A stretch of DNA of 64,000 nt, taken from Siderastrea radians (lineage: Eukaryota > Cnidaria > Anthozoa > Scleractinia > Rhizangiidae). The stretch covers positions 2,780,881 through 2,844,880 of the forward strand of contig OZ024887.1 in NCBI GenBank assembly GCA_964017195.1, in the 5' to 3' direction. Below are positions 12,387-24,500 of this stretch, one piece after another. The translations under genes and the position numbers were made by a program. Every line of letters starts with the position of its first letter. The stretch's first letter is position 1. The notes beneath the pieces are model-generated. The model was not told the DNA's origin. It searched no databases and saw nothing but the letters and a program-made list of their open reading frames with translations.

Positions 12387-12507
12387 ATGGGGAAGAAGGG
12401 AAAGCGAAAAGCTCAGCAAAGCCATTCCAGTCCATGCTGTTCTGAAGCATGTAATCATGCTGTGGTGGACAAAGAAGTGCTAATTGCTTGTCAAAGGATA
12501 TTTGAAC
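12387..12507 (+). CDS. SETD3: SETD3 exon 1
   Basis: Encodes residues 1-40 plus one base. The ATG is in good context (ACCATGG). It ends GAAC|GTGAGT. The basic MGKK start matches the vertebrate family. Confidence 0.9.
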
Positions 12508-15500
12508 GTGAGTCATTTTTAACTACTGCAATAATTAAAAAGCTTTTTGCAAGAGAGGCTTATAAATTTGTTAGTGGCAATTTTGTCCATCAAATTAAGA
12601 GAAAAATCCCAAAAGGTACCCAGTTTTCATGTATATTACTTTCTTGTATAGGTTAGTGCTTTTTAAATGGGATTTAGTGTTATATTTGAAGGCTCCAGGC
12701 AAATGCATCCTGAGTAACTTTTCAGACCAACAAATACATTTAAAAGGCTTTTTTTTGTATGGTGAATGTGATTATTTTGGCAAGAGACAATGTAAAATTG
12801 GTTAAAACAGGAAAGCTAAGCACTGTGAATTAATTTTTAAGATTACGTATTAGTTACAAGTTAAGAATTTTATACCTTCATTCTTGGAGGGATCAAGTAA
12901 ATAATGTGGATAAAATGTAAAAAGACAAAAACTGGGCAATTTTATGCTCTTACTTTTTTACTTTTTAAGCTGCCCCAAGCCATTTCAATCATTATAATTT
13001 GTCTCAAAGCACTGTGATTATGTGGGCAGGTGTAGTCTAACTGGCTACTGAGAGTTTATTATGGAGATGTACATGTAGTGGTTTAGTGCTTAGCTCTTTA
13101 GACTTCCAATCTACCTTTATTTTAAGTCAAATTACTTTCTCACCCAGCAGTAAAAATTGTCTACCTACGGTTTCTAATGTTGTAATATTCTTTTACAGTT
13201 GTGTCTCTGGATACGCCTGTTTTACCCGTCAAACAGTGGGAAGAGCATCAAAAGCTTCGTGATTTGGTGGAGACAATTAGAGAAAGACAATCTGGTATGG
13301 ATAGTTGTGTGTTCTTTCTGGTTCTCTTCATTTCCTCTTTATTTTGATGGACAAACTTGTTTGGCTTTTTCAATCTCTTTGCTTAGCCCTCTCTTTTTTG
13401 CCCTAGTTTTGCAGCCCTCAAAGTAGTCTTTGTTCACGTGGAAAACATTTCCATCCAGCCTTTGTGGAAAGTTTGAAGAAGCAATAAATTTAGAGGGGAA
13501 GATCAATTTTTCCTTCATCATTGCGTGGGCAAAAATTTCTTGGTGTTTTGGATGTACATGTAACTATGGCCAGATTCATCAATTCATTGCTATTTAGACA
13601 CATTCTGATTGTAAAAAACATTGTTTTTTATTTTAAAGAGGGAAAGGTCATGGTTATTTACCGTAAAGGCGCTGTTAAGCCTCTGGGGCGCTTATTTAAT
13701 TTTTGGTTGCAGAAAGGTTGTAGTGGAATTATGGGATTCAAATAGTCACGTGACACAAGAGCACGAGGAGCGAGAGTGGAAGGAATCGAAGTTGGGGGAT
13801 CGAGATTGTCAGTCTTGTCAGCGTTTGCCTTGTTTACAGTTTACAGTTATAAAGTTGTGTTAGTTCATTCCGCTGTGGTCACTCTTTATTCCCCCGCAAA
13901 TCCGTCTACAAGTGGTGGAGGACCCAAAATTTCGTCGGACTCATCATGCCAGCTACAATTGAAGAATTGCAAGGCATCGTGGCTGGACTTGTCAGCGTTG
14001 TGAAAGACTTAACAACAAATGTAACTCAAGTAAACCAAACAGTCGGCAACATGGCCGAGGCCGTTTCAGCACCAGTTCAACACGAAAATACACAAGGTCT
14101 TCGTATGCCTTCCATCCAGCTTCCTTCGTTTCGTCGAGATAGTGTGGTACAAGACGATATCTCGGAATTTCTCGAGCGGTTCAATCAACAAACCTCACAT
14201 CTTCCCGCCGGAACACGTTTCTCCCTTCTTGAACAACAGTGTGTTGGCGACTGGCCGAGATCTGTGTTGTCAATAGCTAAAACCACAGAGGGCTACGCAG
14301 ATAAAGCGGTAGAAGACCAACTTAACATTTGCATCGAACGATTACGTGCAGAATTCGGTGAATCGAAAGAAGACAAGTGCCGCCGATTAGCAGCCGAGTT
14401 AAGCGCCATTCAACAAGAGCATGGCGAGTCAGTGGAACAGTTTGCGTTCAAATACAAGAAACTACTGCATCAATTGGAGAAACTTGGCGAAAAGATTGCG
14501 AAGGATTGTCCCACCTTTGTTATATCACAGTTTATTTCTAAAGTCAAGCCTAGCTCAGCAGCTCGTTGTGAAAGCATCAGAATTTGAAACACTCGATAAG
14601 ACAGTCGAAGCGGCTCGTCGTGTTGAGTTGTCATTTCAAACTTCGCCCACCGCCTCGAAACCAAATCAGTCGCTCGATGAATGGAAAGTTACACCACCGA
14701 ATGCGTTTGTTTCCTCGACCTCGGTGAAGTCTCAATATCAGCACTCCCAACGACAGCAGAGGGCTTGTTACACTTGCGGAGAAACTACTCATCTGTCAAG
14801 GTACTGTCCAAAATACCGCAAAGACACTCCAAAACAACCGGAGATATGCAGAAATTACAATCGATTTCCCAAATCTAATTGCGAGGAAGACGGCAACAAA
14901 TGCTCTTATGGCCGACAACACAAGTGCCAACGCTGTAACAAGTGGGGCTGTAAAGCTATCAAACACTCGGAAAATCGCCCATCAAGCACATCTCGCAGCA
15001 CTGTTCCATCTGATGAGGTAAATTCTCTTAGACAGCAACTCGTAGTCTTATCTACTCGTCTGGAAAAATACGAAGCTCAGTGTACGGAGAAATCCTCGAC
15101 TTCCATTCCTGCAGGGTCTGAAAACCAAACATCACCCTCCGCTTCACGACCACCACCTCCAGCTTCATTTGATCAGCCATCGACATCTACTCCATTATTT
15201 GGATTACCTGCCGTTACCATCCCAGCACATTCAGGAAAGCCACAAACTCAGTTATGTCAGCGTAATATCTTGTGGACCTCTGTTACATCTGCAGGTGAAC
15301 CACTGCCCTTGCCATTGGATAGTTGCTGTTCTGTATCCCTTGTGAGCAAAGTACATGCTGATTGTGTTGCATCCAATCGACCTGACCTCAAGTATTGTGC
15401 CCTTGAAGAACCCATTTCTGTTACCTCTGCCGATTCAAAGTCTGATCTTAAAGCAGTTGCCACTATGCAAATCCCCATCACATGGGAAAACCAAACAGAA

Positions 15501-18500
15501 ACTGTCTTTACTATGCTCGTAGTTCCAGGTCTCGTATGGCCAATGCTCTTTGGAGAGAACCACCTTCATGCGACTCAAGCATTGGTTGATCATTATGCTC
15601 CGTCCATCACCTTTCGCCATCCGAGTATGCAGTTTCGGGTCCAGCGCTCTCTTGACAATCCACTTCAAGGCTTCGCAAACATCTCTGTACCCAATAGCTC
15701 CTCATCATGTGAAAGTGGATCAACAGCGCAGAAGCCTCATGTTAGTATTACATGCCTTCTTACCGGAGCACCGCCACTGGGTGTTAACAAGCATTCACAA
15801 TCCCTTCACCGTGGCCTTAATTTTGTTACAGTCTGTGTCACCCTTTCTGCAGCTTTAATGGGATACCAAGTAATACGTCAACCACTTTGGATTGAGGGTA
15901 AAGACATTCAACCAGGCGTCAAGGTTCTCAGTGGTCCCTTTGATCTCAGCCAAATTTCAAGTAATGTGACACCTGAAACAGCACGCCCTAGCAGTGATCC
16001 ATGCTACAATGCTCAGCTCATAGACCTTGCTGAAACACCAGAATCAGTTCTAACAGAAGAAACTCCTGACATGCACATCACATACTGCACAACACTGGCA
16101 GTGGAATCTAAGTTGAAGAAGACAAGTATCCCTGAGAATGTCATTCTAGGAAATGTTAGAGACACGACAAAGGATGATGATGCTGTTCTTGAAGAAGCAG
16201 CTGACACTACTGCAAAACAACTTGCAGATGGATGGCTTACTTGGGCAAATACTCAGCAGCCACCTCCTTCATTGCAAACTCCAAAGGACACTGAACATAA
16301 ACATTGTGACTTAGACTTTTGTGCTCCAAAGCAATGGCAACTTTCAGTCCAAGTGAAAGAAATGGAAGATTCTGGTCTCAACTCATCCATATTGTCTCCT
16401 TTCTGTGATGCGCTACCAGAATTTGACTGTCAAGGTCCTGAGTTTCCTCCAGCAGAGGAGCTAACCTGTGACCCTTACTCATCTGCTTACAGTGATGCTA
16501 TATTTCATGCCTTGGATTTAGATGGCCCAGAGTATTTTAATGTTGATGAAGATATCATGAAGAGATTTAAGGAACTTATCCGTCAGTATCCTACTGCATT
16601 TGTCCTCCCTGGTAGTCCACTTGGAGCAGTAAAGGGGTTTGAGCACAGAATTGACACAGCTGATGCCCCTCCCATCTATCGTCACCCGTACAAGAAAAGC
16701 CCAGAGGAACTCAGAGCAATCAAAACAGAAATCGAGCGGATGCTTAAGCTCAAGATAATACAACCAAGTCATTCAGAATGGGGTTCCCCATGCATCCTGG
16801 TCCGCAAACCTCCAGAAAAGGGTACACTGCAACCTCCAAGATTTGTGGTGGACTATCGCCGCCTCAACAGTGTGACACAAGGGGATGGTTACCCTATCCC
16901 CTCTATCTCTAGCGTTCTTGATGCTGTTAGCCAAGGAAAAGTATTTGCGAAATGTGACTTGGTCAGTGGTTACTGGCAAATTCCTATCCGGAAATCGGAT
17001 CAACAAAAAACTGCATTTTGTACACACCTGGGACTGTATGAGTTTCTCAGGCTCCCCTTCGGATTGAAAACAGCACCAAACACCTTTCAGCGGATTTTAA
17101 ACACTGTATTTGCAGATTACTTGCACAAGTGGCTGGTTGTTTATGTGGATGACATAATTCAGTGGGCAACGACAGACGAGGAGGCCCTTGAACATTATTC
17201 ATTGTTGTTTCAGAGATTGGTTAAAGTTGGTATGCAACTAAAACCTACCAAGTGTACATTCTTCGCAAAGGAAATCGAAATACTGGGACATCGGATCACA
17301 CAAGAAGGTCGAACACCAATAAGCAAAGGAGTAGAAGCAATCTTATCTATGCCCACACCAACTAACACTTCTGCAGTCAAGCGTTTTCTTGGACTTTGTG
17401 GATATTTCAGAGACTTTATTCCATGCATGTCTACCCGAACACAAGCCTTGCGATCTCTTCTCAAGAAGGGTGTGTCATTTCAGTGGACCGAAGAAACAGC
17501 AAGAGAGTTTCAAGACTTGAAGCAAGCAATCACTGGCTCAGATGTTATGTTATTCCATCCTGATTGGAATGCTCAGTTTGAATTACATGTGGATGCTAGC
17601 AAGCTAGGATGTGGTGCAATGTTGGCTCAAGAGAAGGATGGCATACTTCGCCCTGTAAGATTTGCATCCCGAGCATTTACACAAGCTGAATCACGTTGGA
17701 CAACGATGCACCAGGAACTCTTTGCGGTGAAATGGGGACTTGAACAGTTTCGTTCTTACATACTAGGCCGAAGAGTGAAAGTTGTAACCGATCATGCGAA
17801 TCTTAAATGGTTGACTACCATGGCACCACAACAGGCAAAAGTTGCAAGATGGTGCATGAGCATGGCTGAGTTTGACTTTTTCATCGAACACAGAAAAGGG
17901 GAAAGAAATGTTGTTCCTGATGTTCTCAGCCGTCACCCTGTAAAAGAGAACATTCCTGAAGACAATGTTGTTATACCTCCAGAGAACAGTGTTATCGCAT
18001 TTATGATCATTGCAACCTCAGTTGATGTTCCGTACCACACCCCTGAACTTGTTCATGGAACATTTAACAATACCATGGCTTGTTTACACAATGCATGCCT
18101 TATACCTCAAGCTCATTGCCTCGACCCAGTTTGTCTGGCTATTGCCGCAAAGAGAAACAAATGTGCGAAGGAAACTCAAAGCAAAACTTCAGTTACTAAC
18201 CAGACCAAGACTCCTCAAGTTGGTACATCTCAACAAAGTCCATCTTTAGACTGCGACTTTCAAGACTTCGAAAATTTGGAATCTTTAAACCGGAATCGAT
18301 CAAAGTTTGCTAAGAGACAGCTACAGGATTACTGGTTAAATCTGCTAATCAAGTTTCACAGCTCAAATCAAGATCTTTCTGCATTTAAGAACATTCCTAA
18401 GGAACACTTGCAATGGGTTAAACAAATGGCAAAGCGCTCAGCTGTTATTGACGGTTTGTTAATGTATCGAGATGAATTTATGGAGGACCCAAATCACTAT

Positions 18501-21500
18501 CGTATTATGGTTCCCAATGACATTCAACTTCAACGCCATCTCTTACGTGTATATCATGACTCACCTGTGGGAATGCATCGTGGACGCGAAGCTACTTATG
18601 GATCTCTTTCTTATGACTTTTATTGGCGAAATATGACTAAGCATGTGAGGAACTGGATCAGGCGTTGCCCTGCCTGTATCAAATTTAAGTCAGCTGATCC
18701 CAAACATGGACCAATGCAAATTCGCATATACGACCGTCCCTTCAGCACCATTGGTATTGACTATGTTGGACAATTGCCTTCTACCCCAGCTGGTAACAAA
18801 TGGATTCTGACTGCTGTTTGTCCCTACTCTAATTTCTTGCGGGCAATTCCGGTCCCAGACAAACAAGCAACTACTGCAGCACGAGCTTTGTTTAATGATG
18901 TTTTCCTGCAATACGGATTTCCAGCAGTCTTACAAAGCGATCAAGGAGGAGAATGGCTTAATGCGGTATTACGCCAACTAACAAAACTTCTCTCAATTGA
19001 ACACATTGTTACAACAAGTTACCGTCCACGCCTAAATGGAAGTACAGAACGTGTTCACCGATGGCTGAATGCAGCAATAGCAATTTATTGTGAGAAACAC
19101 CAGGAACGCTGGGAAGAATTCCTGCAGCCAGCTGTATATGCTCACAATGTATCTCCAATTCCTGGTACGGGTCAAATTAGTCCATTCTTCTTGGTATTTG
19201 GCCGCAACGCACCATCGCCTGAAGTCATTTCTCTTGACTTACCTGGAGAAAGCCTCTCAAGAAGCACCTATGCAGAGCAGCTTGTGTCTCGTATGCGTGA
19301 AGCACAAAAACAGTTCAACAGCATCAAAGCAGACATGAAGAGGACTCAAAGAGAATATTATGATAAATCATCCAGGGAACTTAACATTGCAGAAGGAAAG
19401 CAAGTTTATGTTAGAAGACCACCTCCAAGTTCACAACCAAAAGGATCAGCCACACGGTTCATTCGTCGATTTGATGGTCCTTACACTGTTATTGGACATG
19501 TCCATGGTCGCCAGGATCTATTGCGACTTCAACACAAATTCACTCAGGATGAGATTAAAACAGTAAACATTGAAAAGATTATTGTTGTGCCAGATGAACT
19601 TTCAGAAGAAGTAGATTATGATCTCAGAAATAATGAAGAACCACCATCTAACACAGAGACAGTTACCCCTCCTGAATTACCCACTCTAAAGAGTGCAGCG
19701 ATTGACCCTGATTTGGCAAAGTTAGCATTTGCTTTTGGACATTATTTGAACAGTCTACCAGGTGCAAAGGCATATGCATCAGAAGCCTGCAAAGTGGTGT
19801 ACCAGCAGATTCCAGATGCCCAGGAAATTTTGAAACGTTGCGGAAAACTTAAAGGACTGATTTCAAAGTGCCCTTATCTATCCATGTCTGGAGGCTCACA
19901 TGGAGGAACTTACTTGTTAAAACTTGACAAAGACATGTTTGCAACTTTAGTTTCGGAAAACTAAAATCCCTTTTAAGAAGGGGTGGACTCATGTGGATTA
20001 TAGACTGTTAAGATTTTCTTGTTAACTTCGTTTCAAATTTATTCACTATGTACATTGTTAGCTTTTGTCGTAAGTTACTCCCTTTAAGAAGGTGTGGACT
20101 GTAGTGGAATTATGGGATTCAAATAGTCACGTGACACAAGAGCACGAGGAGCGAGAGTGGAAGGAATCGAAGTTGGGGGATCGAGATTGTCAGTCTTGTC
20201 AGCGTTTGCCTTGTTTACAGTTTACAGTTATAAAGTTGTGTTAGTTCATTCCGCTGTGGTCACTCTTTATTCCCCCGCAAATCCGTCTACAAGGTGGGGG
20301 GGGGGGGGGGGGGCTTATTTGAAATTATAAAATACCATAAGAACTTTTAAGTAGGAGTCAATTGGTTTGTATAAAATGTTATGCTTTTTTCAGTCAGGTA
20401 CATGTACTTATATACATTAGATGGTTTGATACATGTAACATAGTAAATTGACTACCATTAGGTATCTTTTTTTTGCAGGGGTATCATTGTTTGAAAAGTC
20501 AGATTATTGTAGACAAGATAAGATTTCTAGTTTCATCAAGTGGTTTAATGATAATGGTGGCAAAGCAGAACAAGTGGTCATTGATGATTTTGGTGAACAA
20601 GGACTGGGCTTGAAAGCTGTCAGTGACATAAAGGTAACCACACATAACTGTATTGCAGTCAACTACTGAGAGTAAATCTGAATTTTTTTTTCACTTCCCC
20701 ACTGACACAGCACCACAGCTTCTTTAGAAACTAGAATTCATGTTGATCTCAAAAACCCACAAGGGAAACAGAAAGCTATTGGAGTTAACAATAGTTTGAG
20801 TTTTCAAGGGTAAATTTAATTTTAATTAATACCTTATGTAGGGGAAACTGCTAGACCAGTTTGGGAAAATCCCAATTTTAGGCTTAAAACATAGGGTTTC
20901 ATAAGCCAGCCAACATAAGCCAGTTTCAAGGTATAGTTTAGTTCAATGTTGAACAAGGATTGACACTATTGGGGTTATAGCACATGTTAAATTATTTCAC
21001 AGAAGTTAGGTTCCAAATCAGTTTCTACATGAACATCAGAACCTGCCTTTTAGTTTGGAATTGTTTGTGCTCGTTAAATTTCGCTAAGTACTGCTGTTTT
21101 GTAACTGTCTAGTTAATGAAAAAGACTTGTTCTGCTAATAAGAAGTGTCTATCTTTTTCTCTGTGCTTTAGTTTACCAGCGCAATGCAAGTTTATAGTAC
21201 CGATTTTCAAGATTAATTTCCTATGATTCTGACCTCCCGAACCGGAGAATCGATTTCCTCGTTTTTTCGAAAATGAAGTGCTTCTGGGGAAAACGAATTA
21301 CATGAGGTTTCTAGCTTTACCAATACCTACTAATATGCAAAATATGAAAGAAATCGATTTTCGACTACTGCCGAGAAATTGAGATTTTGCTTTATTTTTA
21401 CTGAAAGTCACTCTTAAGATGTCCAGCGACAATTTTGCAAAAGTTATATTTGATCAAAATAAAGAAATAAAGTGTGGAAGGACACGTCATTCTTAGTGAC

Positions 21501-24500
21501 AAAAATTATTTCCAGCACAGACACGTACAGTCATGAAGCTGTTGTTTCTGAGTTGCTGGTCATCTTCACTACAGTTACCTGTCATAACAGTTTTCTTGCC
21601 CCTTGTTACCATGAACTAGCATTATGCCAATGATTATTCCCGTAACATTGTGGGCTCGTGTTTCTTACGAGAGCTTGTCTTCTGTTTTCTTGTTAGTCAG
21701 GAGAGCTTTTTGCAACCATACCAAGAAAACTAATGATGTCAGCAGAAACAGCGTGGGCATCAGAATTAGGTAAATCCACAAAATAAAGAGAAAATTAAGA
21801 TTAATTAATTTGACTGGCCTACCATTGAGTGAAGAGGGTGAAACAAAAAACAGAAGAAAAAAAGCCAATCATTAAATCAACAAATCAGTCACTGAATTTA
21901 ATCAGTCTTTCATTCAGTCAGACAGTCAGTCAGTCAACAATAATCGTGTGTGTGTTCACCTTATTCCCTGAAATCCTGTGGAGGGTCACAATTAATGGGA
22001 CTCCTTTTTTGTCAGTTAATGTTTTAAAAATATATAAAAAGCGTTCTCTGGTTTAAAAAGTTTAAGAGAAATATAAGCTTTCGGCTATTATACTATAGCC
22101 TTTAACGAATGTAAAAAGAAATGAAAACGCATGATTGGAAATATATGCAAGGGAGGGTGTGAAAAAATTAAACACAAGAATACAATAGAAGTGTAAAAAA
22201 GCTAAAAATGGACAAAAACGGACAAAATAAGAATTACAATAAGATAGAGTATTGTCTTGGTAGCGGTTTGGAATTATTGTCTGCGCCGACAGTTTTGGCA
22301 GTATGCCAGGATTCTAGTGTTCTTCGAATATGGTAATTGCCTTTGTCTATCACGGTAGCGCCATCAAAATCAATTGAATGATTGTTTTGCCAAGCATGGT
22401 TGGCAATGTTCGAGCCTCTAGTATAATTTTTAAGATTTCGTTGATGTTCCTTTCTTCGGGTTTTAAAACATCTGCCAGTTTCACCTACGTAACTCCAACA
22501 GCAATCAGCACACGGGATTTTGTAAACAACATTGCATTGTAGATCCAGGGGCTGCCTAAACTTAGGAGAAGGGAATTCTTGTTGCAGGGTTTTAGCTGGT
22601 TTGCTTACTACACGGATGTAATTTTTACGAAGTAATCTGGTGAGAGGTTCAGTCAATCCGCGGATATAGGGAAGACATGCGAAACCCAGGGATGTGTCAG
22701 ATGGATCGGCCCATTTGAAGAACATGGACACTAATTCTTCCGGAGGAGGAGTTGTCGGGGCTGACTTCTTTTTTAAAATGTTGGAAATAACCGTTGGTGG
22801 GTAGCCATTGGCTTTCAATGCTTCCGTAACGTAACTAGTCTCGCGTGCTTTACCTTCACAAGTGCTAGGTAGGTTGGCTGCACGGAATAGGAGGGTCGAG
22901 GCCGCGCTGACTTTATGTTTATTTTCATGATGAGAAGAATAATCCAGATATCTATCAGTATGTGTCGGTTTCCGGTAAACGTCGATGACAGTAACACCAT
23001 TTTTCCTGGAAACGAGGGTGTCCAAGAAAGAGATTTGGCCATTGTTTTCTTCTTCGATAGTAAAAGCGATTTTTGGGTCAAAGGCAATTACCGTATTCGA
23101 AGAACACTAGAATCCTGGCATACTGCCAAAACTGTCGGCGCAGACAATAATTCCAAACCGCTACCAAGACAATACTCTATCTTATTGTAATTCTTATTTT
23201 GTCCGTTTTTGTCCATTTTTAGCTTTTTTACACTTCTATTGTATTCTTGTGTTTAATTTTTTCACACCCTCCCTTGCATATATTTCCAATCATGCGCTTT
23301 CATTTCTTTTTACATTCGTTAAAGGCTATAGTATAATAGCCGAAAGCTTATATTTCTCTTAAACTTTTTAAACCAGAGAACGCTTTTTATATATTTTTAA
23401 TATGTCTTATCCTGGTTACAGTTCAATTTTTAGGTAATGTTTTGTTAGTAACACTTAATTTGAGTAAACTAAACATCCATACTTCTTTAGAATTCCAGAT
23501 TTCTGACAAAAGGGGACTGATGATTCCAGCATTTACATTATTTTGATCGAGTTGGCTGGAAAACATTGGAAATCTTTTTATTTCACCAAAGGCCCCAGCT
23601 ATCGTGAATCACCAGCTATCTCAAACTAAAAGTCGATTTTGTGGGTTAATGATGCACTTACTTCTGTTGGCTATTTTGGTCATTAAGTTGTGGTATCCTT
23701 ACTACATGTCTGCATAAATTATTTCAAATGTACATACATGTACATATGTAAATTATCTCAGAATAGCCCTTTCGGGAGAGGTGATAAAGCTATCGTATTT
23801 TATTGTTTTCCTTGTGGGTTTGATTTGCTGTCTTTATTATCTCTGTGTGAATTTTGTCATGTATTTAAGCAATAGAAAACATTTCCCATGTTTGCATAGC
23901 CTGATATAAACATGAGAGGGGTTGGGAGATCTCCAGACAGTTATGCAAATTCAAGACGAAGTCAAGGGTTTGGATAGCTTGCGAGAATTCTCCCAAACCC
24001 TTGAATGTTTATATAAGGCTATGCAAACACAAGAAAAAGTTTTCTATTTCTTTTATAAAACAACCAAAACTACTGTGACATCACAACTGTGTTTACATAC
24101 ACTGTACTCTCATGCAAACACACCTCTTAGCCAATCAGAGTGCATGTGTATCTTACTTATTTTATAAGACATCGTCACTAAGAGCTTTCATTTAGCTTTC
24201 AAGAAGCTGGCTCTACGAGAAAAGTAGGTGGTCAAAAGTTACTAAGATACAAGTCTCCCACAGTTTGTTTTCAAGTCATTTTCATCTACAGTGTTACTTG
24301 TTGTCTTCACTGTAGCTGTTATAATAGCCATTTGCAACCTTCCAAGTGCTTAAACATAGAAAGGTTTTAGGGCCTTGAAATTTGAATCAGTTCAGACATT
24401 TATGATCCTGATGTTTGTATGAAATGGTACCGTACAAATTTGTTTGTCTCTGCTCTGAAGGTGTCAGGTACTATGTACTTATGATGATCCTGTCTGTTGC

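Larger units (their letters stand above)
13729..20291 (+). mobile_element. Ty3/gypsy LTR retrotransposon, young and nearly intact
   Basis: The element is 6,563 bp, inserted in SETD3 intron 2 in the same orientation as the gene. It has two 192-bp LTRs that I find identical base for base, TGTAG...CTACA ends, and AGGT on both flanks (13725-13728 and 20292-20295) as target duplication. It carries a gag frame and a long pol frame with protease, RT, RNase H and integrase in the Ty3/gypsy order. LTR identity implies recent insertion. The only visible defect is the frame change inside gag. Confidence 0.95.

Noticed and set aside
22915..23190. + frame ending like the Penelope-like protein
   Set aside because: Only its last third is coding-like, and that is the inverted duplicate of the element's end; the rest is antisense.
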